A stretch of 8,179 nucleotides of DNA from Mxb001 sp046046455 (GTDB taxonomy: Bacteria; Actinomycetota; Actinomycetes; S36-B12), in the NCBI GenBank assembly GCA_046046455.1, contig JBJOJS010000029.1, positions 1 to 8,179 of the forward strand, in the 5' to 3' direction. Numbering within the stretch: position 1 is the stretch's first letter; every line of letters begins with the position of its first letter. The position numbers and the translations under genes were made by a program. Positions 1 to 5,019 of the stretch are shown here, piece after piece. The notes beneath the pieces are model-generated. The model was not told the DNA's origin, searched no databases, and saw only the letters and a list, made by a program, of their open reading frames with translations.

Positions 1-461
1 GAGGGCTCCTCAGCCTGCTCCCCCAGCGTCTCGTGCTCGGCGTCACCTTCCTCCTCTTCGTTGCCGGCGCCATCCTCATGCTCGTCTCGGGCCTGCGTGC
101 GCGCAGTGCGGAGATGGCCGAGGAGTCGGACGAAGCCCACGAGTTCGAGGAGTCTGCGGCGCGACGCGCTGATGCATCGGCGTCGACGATCCGCATCGCC
201 ATCACGAGCTTCATCGTGCTCTTCACCGCGGAGTGGGGAGACCTCTCTCAGCTCCTCACCGCGGGCCTGGCGGCACGCACGGGTGAACCCCTCTCGGTCT
301 TCCTCGGAGCGTGGCTCGCACTCATCACCGTCGCCGGCATTGCCGTCCTCATCGGGGGATGGCTCCAGAAGCGCGTCGCGCTGTGGCGGATCCGACTCGT
401 CTCCGCGGCCGTCCTGGCCGCACTGGCCGCGTGGACGCTCGTGGAGTTCATCCAGGCCTGA
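1..461 (+). CDS. GDT1/TMEM165-family membrane cation transporter (5' end outside window)
   Basis: The frame is open to the left edge (first whole codon at position 3) and reads Leu-rich membrane sequence before the first possible GTG at 33. That GTG is therefore probably internal and the gene is cut by the window. About 152 residues remain: a membrane segment, an acidic cytoplasmic-type linker rich in Glu, Asp and Ala, then three more hydrophobic segments. The second of the four visible segments carries EWGDLSQ, the second copy of the family signature E-x-G-D-(K/R/L)-(T/S). Known GDT1/TMEM165 proteins (UPF0016) move Mn2+ or Ca2+ across membranes in exchange for protons, and the Glu and Asp of each signature build the ion site. 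The first signature would lie outside the window. The gene converges on the DUF5926 gene with only 3 bases between the stops and no visible terminator. Family assignment is firm; the transported ion is inferred. Confidence 0.88.
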   Translation, partial: GLLSLLPQRLVLGVTFLLFVAGAILMLVSGLRARSAEMAEESDEAHEFEESAARRADASASTIRIAITSFIVLFTAEWGDLSQLLTAGLAARTGEPLSVFLGAWLALITVAGIAVLIGGWLQKRVALWRIRLVSAAVLAALAAWTLVEFIQA

Positions 462-464
462 TAC

Positions 465-1379
465 TCAGCGCAGGGTGATCTGGCGGTTCTGCAGTCCGGC
501 GCGGGCGCGGCGCTCCTCGGAGGTGAGCGGCTCGGTGACCGCCAGAGCCGCAGATAGTCGCTGCCCGAACTCAGCGGCGGCGCTCTCGACATCGGCCGCA
601 CTCGTGCGCTCGGTGAGTTCCCACACCGGGACGAGCAGGCCGTCGGCGCGGAAGGACCCCACGAAGCGCGATGGCACGCCGACGAGCGCGCTGCCGCCCG
701 AGGCATGGAGCCGGGCGATCGCATCGAGGAGCTTCTCCTCCGGATACGGCATCACCCAGCGCAGGAAGACCTTGTCACCCATCTGGACCCAGTAGGCCGA
801 GTCGACGGATTGCAGGCGCACCGTCGGCATGACCTTGCTGTTCGCGCGTTCGAGTGAGTCACGGACACCGGGTGCATCTGCACTGGCCTCATCCGCCATC
901 CAGTAGTCGAAGTCCTCGTGGATCGTGACGTCGAGCGGCACATCGGCGATGAGGTCTTGCAGTCGCGGCCCGGGGCCGGGGAGCCCGACGGGCGGCACCG
1001 GAGTACCCGGCTCGCTCTCCAGTGCGCGCAGCAGCGCGTCGGCGGCATCGCGACTGGGGTCACCGCTGCCGGTCGTCACCTGGAGCGCCAGGTAGATGTC
1101 GCCGTTATCGCGCACGAGGGCGGGCCAGGCCAGCGGCAGCACCGTGGTGAGGATGACCTTGCGGTCTGTCCCGTCCTTCAGGGTGAGCGGAGCGGTCGCA
1201 GCGGGCACGATCTCGCGGAATGCCACCCAGTCGCACTCGCTGGTCAACCCTTCGAAGGGGCGGCTGACGTGCGCCACGGCCTCGCGGTTGCGCGCCTTGC
1301 CGTGGCAGGCCTTGTACCTCTTGCCGGAGCCGCAGGGGCAGGGCTCACGCAGTCCGACGACGGGGATCTCCTCAGTCAC
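465..1379 (-). CDS. DUF5926 family protein with N-terminal SEC-C zinc motif
   Basis: The protein has 304 residues. Residues 12-27 form a SEC-C motif, with Cys14, Cys16, Cys25 and His26 as the expected zinc ligands (C-x-C, then C-H). This small finger also occurs at the SecA C-terminus and in many unrelated proteins, where it binds zinc and often helps in contacts with ribosomes or nucleic acid. Residues 40-67 (RPFEGL, then ECDW, then PAATAPL) match the conserved core I recall for the actinobacterial DUF5926 family, which has no established function. There is no signal peptide or membrane segment, so it should be cytoplasmic. The start is GTG at 1377-1379, inside the end of the upstream dehydrogenase gene, with an 8-base overlap; no strong ribosome site is visible, so translation is probably coupled. 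Family is fairly sure, role unknown. Confidence 0.85.
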   Translation of the reverse strand: MTEEIPVVGLREPCPCGSGKRYKACHGKARNREAVAHVSRPFEGLTSECDWVAFREIVPAATAPLTLKDGTDRKVILTTVLPLAWPALVRDNGDIYLALQVTTGSGDPSRDAADALLRALESEPGTPVPPVGLPGPGPRLQDLIADVPLDVTIHEDFDYWMADEASADAPGVRDSLERANSKVMPTVRLQSVDSAYWVQMGDKVFLRWVMPYPEEKLLDAIARLHASGGSALVGVPSRFVGSFRADGLLVPVWELTERTSAADVESAAAEFGQRLSAALAVTEPLTSEERRARAGLQNRQITLR

Positions 1380-2769
1380 CCGCCGACTCTAACGGCAGGA
1401 GCACACCCGGGTTCATGATCCCCTGCGGGTCGAGCGCGCTCTTGATCGCGCGCATCGCCGCGATCTCGGCGGGTGAGCGTGACATGTGCAGATGGTGGCT
1501 CTTGGCGCGACCGATGCCGTGCTCGGCCGAGACGCTTCCGCCGAATTCGTTCACGGCCCCCAGCACGATCATGTCCACGGCCTCGTCGTCGATATCCGGT
1601 CCCGCGATCTCGACGTGGATGTTGCCGTCGCCCAGGTGGCCGAAGACACCGAACGCGATAACTCCCGGGTATGCCTCCACTCGCTCGCGCAGGAGTGCAG
1701 CGCATGTCGCGAGGTCGCGTAGGGGCACGGATATGTCGAGCTTGTGCGCGGGCGGCGCGCCGTGCTCGGCGGCGTACGCGGTGAAGACCTGTCCCTGGAG
1801 CTCGCGGTAGGTCCACAGTCGCGCGCGCTCGGTCGGATCCAGGCCGACGACGACATCAAGACCGTCGAGTACGTCGGGATCGAAGCCGTCGCCCTCGCCG
1901 CCATCGGCGACCTCGAGCAGCAGGGTCAGCGGGTGCGTCTGCTCAAGCGGCCACGGCAGGCCCGACATGCGCATGGCGAGCTCGACGCCCGTGCGATCGG
2001 TGACCTCCGCGGCCAGCAGCGTCGTGCCGGGGCGCACCGCGGAGCGCATGAGGCGCAGGGCGTCGTCGTAGGTCTCGACTCCGAGGAGTGCGACAGACGA
2101 CGCCGCGTGCGGGCGATGCAGACGCAGGCGCACTGCGGTGATGATGCCGAGCGTGCCTTCGCTGCCCGTGAGCAGGGAGGCGAGGTCGTAGCCGGTGTTG
2201 TCCTTGGGCAAGCCCGCGAGGTGCTCGACGATGCTGCCGTCGGGTAGCACCGCTTCGATGCCGACCACCTGCGCGCGTGTCATGCCGTGGGCGATGACGC
2301 GAATGCCTCCCGCGTTCGTCGCGACGGTCCCGCCGATCGTGGCCGAGTCGCGTGCCGCGAGGTCGACGCCGTACTCCCAGCCATGCTGCGAGACGTAACG
2401 ATGCAGATCGCCGAGGGTGACGCCGGCGCCGACCGTCACCTGACCGCTGACCTCGTCGATGGGATCGAGGCGGGTCAGTCGCCGAGTGGACAGGACGATC
2501 GGCAGTGGATCGCTCTCCTCGGCTGGAACACCGCCCGCGACGAGTCCCGTGTTGCCCCCCTGCGGGATGACGGGCACACCCGCCTCGGCACAAATGCGGA
2601 CAACGTCCGAAACTTGCCGGGTGTCCCCTGGCCGCACGACGGCGAGGGCCGGCCCACCCCAGCGGCCGCCCCAGTCCGTCGTGAAGGCCTCCGTAACCCC
2701 TGGATCCAGAAGCAGATGCTGAGGGCCCACTGCCCCCCCAAGGAGGTCGAGCACGCTGTCCCGGGCCAC
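1372..2769 (-). CDS. FAD-linked D-2-hydroxyacid dehydrogenase (GlcD / D-lactate / D-2-hydroxyglutarate dehydrogenase type)
   Basis: This is a VAO-fold flavoprotein of 465 residues with the chosen start. The FAD_binding_4 half shows QGGNTGLVAGG (about 70-80), SATIGGTVATNAGG (142-155) and GSEGTLGIIT (202-211), which bind the FAD pyrophosphate and ring. The FAD-oxidase C half shows HLGDGNIH (378-385) and SAEHGIG (414-420). In D-2-hydroxyglutarate and D-lactate dehydrogenases of this group the two His and the Glu hold a catalytic divalent metal. It ends in the typical DPQGIMNPGVLLP. The likely reaction is oxidation of a D-2-hydroxyacid to the 2-oxoacid, with electrons passed to a quinone or flavoprotein acceptor; the substrate cannot be read from sequence. 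No GlcE or iron-sulfur GlcF partner is adjacent. I chose GTG at 2767-2769 because AGGA lies 7 bases upstream and the protein then begins where family members usually do. The longer ATG at 2820 has no ribosome site. The stop overlaps the DUF5926 start. Confidence 0.9.
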   Translation of the reverse strand: MARDSVLDLLGGAVGPQHLLLDPGVTEAFTTDWGGRWGGPALAVVRPGDTRQVSDVVRICAEAGVPVIPQGGNTGLVAGGVPAEESDPLPIVLSTRRLTRLDPIDEVSGQVTVGAGVTLGDLHRYVSQHGWEYGVDLAARDSATIGGTVATNAGGIRVIAHGMTRAQVVGIEAVLPDGSIVEHLAGLPKDNTGYDLASLLTGSEGTLGIITAVRLRLHRPHAASSVALLGVETYDDALRLMRSAVRPGTTLLAAEVTDRTGVELAMRMSGLPWPLEQTHPLTLLLEVADGGEGDGFDPDVLDGLDVVVGLDPTERARLWTYRELQGQVFTAYAAEHGAPPAHKLDISVPLRDLATCAALLRERVEAYPGVIAFGVFGHLGDGNIHVEIAGPDIDDEAVDMIVLGAVNEFGGSVSAEHGIGRAKSHHLHMSRSPAEIAAMRAIKSALDPQGIMNPGVLLPLESAGD

Positions 2770-2776
2770 GCACCCA

Positions 2777-2780
2777 TCCT
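2777..2780 (-). promoter_or_regulatory. Ribosome binding site deciding the dehydrogenase start
   Basis: On the minus strand AGGA lies 7 bases before GTG at 2769. The in-frame ATG at 2820 is preceded only by GC-rich sequence without purine-rich complementarity. This supports the shorter 465-residue product, though a leaderless or weakly led ATG start is not excluded. Confidence 0.5.
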
Positions 2781-2856
2781 GCCGGACTGGGACTCTCCCG
2801 GGAATCTGAACATTCGGCATGCGTCGCGCCTATGGCTCTGTGAGTATCGACGAGCC

Positions 2857-2905
2857 GCCCGCCGTGGGCGGCGGGCCCCCCCGGGGGTCTGAAGCACGTA
2901 GACCC
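2857..2905 (+). promoter_or_regulatory. Structured 5' leader: two hairpins before a secreted-protein gene
   Basis: In the divergent intergenic space GCCCGCCG (2857-2864) pairs perfectly with CGGCGGGC (2869-2876) around a TGGG loop. Seven C and five G follow, and then GGGTCT (2885-2890) pairs with AGACCC (2900-2905), ending two bases before the GGAGG ribosome site at 2908-2912. No gene ends here on either strand, so a terminator is unlikely. Plausible roles are a structured leader controlling translation or stability of the gene at 2917, or a palindromic operator shared with the divergent dehydrogenase. Structure is seen; function is inferred. Confidence 0.4.
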
Positions 2906-2916
2906 ACGGAGGGTTA

Positions 2917-3570
2917 ATGAATCTCGGAAAGAAGATCGTCAGCGTCGTGGCTGGCGTCGCTCTCGTCGCCGGCGCCGGCGCAATGGCCGCGGCTCCCGCC
3001 CAGGCCAAGCCCCTGCCCAAGACGACCGGCAAGACCATCATCGACTTCAAGCCGGAGGTCGCCGCCGCTCTCCTCGGCGCCGGAATCGGCATCACGCCGG
3101 GCGCTCCCGCCACCTTCGTCACCACCCCGAAGATCATGCTCGGCTTCCCCGTCACGGGCGCCTCGGGCAACGGCATCACCCACTCCGGTTCCGTGACGTT
3201 CACGTCGAAGGCCAATCCGACGGGCGTGACGGGCTCGAACCCGATCATCACCCTGAACGACGACAACACCGCGACCATCACCGTTTCCGTGGGTGGCAAC
3301 CCGGTCGGACTGCTGACGATCAAGCATGAGAAGCCCAAGTACAGCTCATGGTCGATCGACAAGTCCCACAAGAAGTGGATTGTGAAGCGCACCCTCGACC
3401 TCCGCGGCGCTGTGCACCTCGCCCCGGGCATGGATGGTCTGCTCAACCAGGTCCTCGGCGTGACGGTCTTCACTCCGGATCTGGGTCTCGGCGCCGCCAA
3501 CACCAAGGTCACCGAGGTCAAGACCTGCAAGGCCAACACCGTCAAGGCATGCAAGGCAGCCCAGGGCTGA
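2917..3570 (+). CDS. Secreted lysine-rich protein with H-S-G domain (paralogue A)
   Basis: I do not recognise this 217-residue protein as a named gene. Residues 1-30 are a clear Sec signal peptide: basic NLGKK, a hydrophobic core, and cleavage after APAQA. No membrane anchor, lipobox or sorting signal follows, so it should be released or held non-covalently on the envelope. The mature part is Lys/Thr/Gly-rich and looks all-beta: GFPVTG (76-81), ITHSGSVTF (87-95), NPIITL (108-113), then LLNQVLGVTVFTPDLGLG (175-192). The order F-P-V, H-S-G, N-P/N-I, L-N-x-x-L-G-V, T-P-x-L-G-L-G is shared with the protein at 4380, so they are divergent paralogues. Similar single-domain secreted proteins occur in actinobacteria. 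A distant link to HtaA-type haem-binding domains is possible but unproven. Only this copy has a Lys-rich tail with two Cys (204 and 212) that could form a disulfide. GGAGG lies 4 bases before ATG, rather close. A strong terminator follows. Confidence 0.82.
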   Translation: MNLGKKIVSVVAGVALVAGAGAMAAAPAQAKPLPKTTGKTIIDFKPEVAAALLGAGIGITPGAPATFVTTPKIMLGFPVTGASGNGITHSGSVTFTSKANPTGVTGSNPIITLNDDNTATITVSVGGNPVGLLTIKHEKPKYSSWSIDKSHKKWIVKRTLDLRGAVHLAPGMDGLLNQVLGVTVFTPDLGLGAANTKVTEVKTCKANTVKACKAAQG

Positions 3571-3583
3571 TCCCCTCGCTGCT

Positions 3584-3622
3584 AGCTGGGCCCGGGCCAT
3601 TCGGCCCGGGCCCAGTTGCATT
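3584..3622 (+). terminator. Perfect 13-bp GC hairpin terminator after paralogue A
   Basis: CTGGGCCCGGGCC (3586-3598) and GGCCCGGGCCCAG (3603-3615) are exact inverted repeats around the loop ATTC. The RNA stem can extend by one G-U and one A-U pair. It starts 15 bases after the stop of the upstream gene and is followed by a short mixed TTGCATTCT rather than a T-run, which is common in high-GC Gram-positives. It should stop transcription coming from the 2917 gene, so the next gene needs its own promoter or read-through. Confidence 0.8.
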
Positions 3623-3634
3623 CTGGAGGCGGGT

Positions 3635-3640
3635 GATACT
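3635..3640 (+). promoter_or_regulatory. Possible -10 element for a leaderless deacetylase transcript
   Basis: GATACT ends 6 bases before the GTG start at 3647. A transcription start about 7 bases after a -10 box would place the RNA 5' end at the start codon itself. A GGAGG is present at 3625-3629 but lies 17 bases from the GTG, too far for normal use. No well-spaced -35 box is visible. Leaderless messages are common in actinobacteria, and the preceding terminator calls for a local promoter. This is inference from one short motif. Confidence 0.3.
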
Positions 3641-3646
3641 GAACCC

Positions 3647-4315
3647 GTGAAGAGGACCCTGGTGACTCTGGCGGCCTTCGGGCTCGCCCTCGCACTCGGC
3701 CCCATCGCCGCCGCCCAGGCCCTGCCCGTGACCTACCGGGTGGAGACCAAGGATCCCGTCGTCTTCATCACGATCGATGACGGGATCGTCACGTCCTCTG
3801 CGGGCCTCGCCTATGTCGAGAAGCACCGCATCCCCATCACGAGCTTCCTCACCTCATCCCAGGTGACTGACAGCAAGGTGCGCTACTTCCAGCGCATCTC
3901 CAAGTGGGGGTCCGTGCAAAACCACACCACCGCACACGCCAGCCTTGCCACCAGCGACGCGGGTCTCATCAAGTCGCAGGTGTGCCCCGCGCAGGTCGAC
4001 TTCCGTCGCACCTTCGGGACCAAGCCCTGGATGCTTCGACCTCCCTACGGCGCAGGCCCCGAGGGACACGTCCTGCACGATGTCGTGCGCCGATGCCACA
4101 TCACGGACATCGTCATGTGGGACACGGTCGTCGAGCAGGGCCGCATCAGCTACCGCTACGGAGACGGCCTCAAGCCGGGTTCGGTGATCCTGCTGCACTA
4201 CTCCGCGAATCTCGCCGCTGACCTCAAGGTTGCGGTCAGCGCGGCACGCGCTCGCGGCCTTCGACCCGCCGACCTGTCCGAGTACCTCCCCGCATCCAGC
4301 CGCAGCAGGAGCTGA
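3647..4315 (+). CDS. Secreted NodB-type polysaccharide deacetylase
   Basis: This 222-residue protein begins with a Sec signal peptide (MKR, hydrophobic core, probable cleavage after AAAQA near residue 25), so it acts outside the membrane. The NodB domain starts almost at once and shows all the usual landmarks: TIDDG at 42-46 (Asp44 likely base, Asp45 metal ligand), HTTAH at 93-97 (both His metal ligands), RPPYG at 131-135, MWDT at 157-160 and LLHY at 182-185. Carbohydrate esterase family 4 enzymes of this type remove N- or O-acetyl groups from peptidoglycan, chitin-like or other envelope polysaccharides with a Zn2+ or similar ion. All metal residues are intact, so it is probably active; the substrate is not readable. 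The domain is compact, with no cell-wall binding module. GTG at 3647 is the only start giving the full signal peptide. Paralogous secreted proteins lie on both sides, suggesting a shared envelope task. Confidence 0.9.
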   Translation: MKRTLVTLAAFGLALALGPIAAAQALPVTYRVETKDPVVFITIDDGIVTSSAGLAYVEKHRIPITSFLTSSQVTDSKVRYFQRISKWGSVQNHTTAHASLATSDAGLIKSQVCPAQVDFRRTFGTKPWMLRPPYGAGPEGHVLHDVVRRCHITDIVMWDTVVEQGRISYRYGDGLKPGSVILLHYSANLAADLKVAVSAARARGLRPADLSEYLPASSRSRS

Positions 4316-4365
4316 TCCCCCCGAGGGGCCCATGCTCACGTCGTCAGTCGAGAGAAATCCACCTG

Positions 4366-4371
4366 AGGAGG
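4366..4371 (+). promoter_or_regulatory. Strong ribosome binding site deciding the start of paralogue B
   Basis: A full AGGAGG lies 8 bases before ATG at 4380. The open frame extends in-frame back to 4230, but that part overlaps the deacetylase 3' end and carries no signal peptide, while the ATG at 4380 opens directly with one. Confidence 0.85.
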
Positions 4372-4379
4372 AAACGCAC

Positions 4380-4910
4380 ATGAGGGTACGTTCGGCGCTG
4401 ATCGCGACCGCGACAGCTGTCGCGGTCGTCGCAGCCCCTGCTTTCGCAGCCAGCCCCGCCCAGGCCGCACCCGCGGGCACCACCGGCACGACGCTCATCT
4501 CCTTCAAGAAGGAGTACGCCGGAATCATCAAGCTCATCGCCCCCATCAAGCCCGCCAAGTACATCGGCTCGAAGCTCACCTTCCCGGTCCAGGAGGCCGG
4601 TGGGGATGTCATCGTGCACAGCGGCGGAATCAAGGTCGGCGACATCAGGGCGATGGCACCCAACATCACGATCAACGTTCCCAAGAAGAGGGCGAAGGTC
4701 TACTTCGAGGTCAACGGGAAGTCGACGCTCCTCTTCACCGCCAAGCACTTCAAGGAGAAGGCAGCCGGCAGCGACGCTGTGGTCTGGCAGGGCGACCTCC
4801 ACCTGACCAAGAACAAGAAGGTCGTCGACCTCCTCAACTCCGCGCTGGGCGTGGATAGCCTCACCCCGGGGCTGGGCCTGGGCCAGATCCGCAGCACCAT
4901 CAGGAACTAG
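4380..4910 (+). CDS. Secreted lysine-rich protein with H-S-G domain (paralogue B)
   Basis: I do not recognise this 176-residue protein by name. Residues 1-29 form a Sec signal peptide (MRVRSAL, then an Ala/Val-rich core, cleavage after AFA or AQA), and no anchor follows. The mature domain aligns by eye with the protein at 2917: GTTLISFK (36-43) with GKTIIDFK, LTFPV (66-70) with LGFPV, VIVHSGGIKV (77-86) with GITHSGSVTF, PNITINV with NPIITLN, and LLNSALGVDSLTPGLGLG (151-168) with LLNQVLGVTVFTPDLGLG. It is shorter because it lacks the central insert and the Cys-containing tail of that paralogue; it has no Cys at all. It is rich in Lys and should be basic. It begins 64 bases after the deacetylase stop with no strong terminator between, so the two may share a message. 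An HtaA-like fold is a weak guess; the binding target is unknown. Confidence 0.82.
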   Translation: MRVRSALIATATAVAVVAAPAFAASPAQAAPAGTTGTTLISFKKEYAGIIKLIAPIKPAKYIGSKLTFPVQEAGGDVIVHSGGIKVGDIRAMAPNITINVPKKRAKVYFEVNGKSTLLFTAKHFKEKAAGSDAVVWQGDLHLTKNKKVVDLLNSALGVDSLTPGLGLGQIRSTIRN

Positions 4911-4971
4911 GGGCGCAGCCCAAGCAGAAGCCACGTGCATCGCGCGCACATCGATGGATGGACGCGTAAGC

Positions 4972-5010
4972 CGAGTGTGGGGATCGGGATCGGACCGGTC
5001 CCCACACTCG
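4972..5010. terminator. Bidirectional hairpin terminator between convergent genes
   Basis: CGAGTGTGGGGA (4972-4983) pairs exactly with TCCCCACACTCG (4999-5010). Allowing one U-G pair the stem continues inward by C-G, G-C and G-C, leaving a 7-base loop, for about 16 pairs in all. It lies 61 bases after the stop of the plus-strand gene and 9 bases after the stop of the minus-strand transporter gene, so it can serve both. Neither side has a T-run. Confidence 0.75.
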
Positions 5011-5019
5011 TGAGCGGGC

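Noticed and set aside
918..1418. A 166-residue plus-strand open frame
   Set aside because: It is antisense to the DUF5926 protein, which has a complete SEC-C motif, and has no domain of its own.
2475..3554. A 359-residue minus-strand open frame with a hydrophobic N-terminus
   Set aside because: It lies antisense to the well-supported secreted protein and runs through the divergent intergenic region into the dehydrogenase gene in a different frame. It has no family motif and reflects high-GC codon bias.
4317..4328. CCCC/GGGG mini-hairpin after the deacetylase stop
   Set aside because: Four pairs with a 4-base loop and no T-run is too weak to call a terminator.
4230..4379. N-terminal extension of paralogue B
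   Set aside because: It overlaps the deacetylase 3' end, and the AGGAGG and signal peptide at 4366-4380 mark the real start.
3854..4684. A 276-residue minus-strand open frame opposite the deacetylase and paralogue B
   Set aside because: It covers two genes with clear signal peptides and motifs, crosses their boundary, and shows no recognisable domain.
2917..4910. Firm naming of the two paralogues as HtaA haem-binding proteins
   Set aside because: The motif order is reminiscent only; no haem-ligand residue could be confirmed and no haem-transport genes are nearby.
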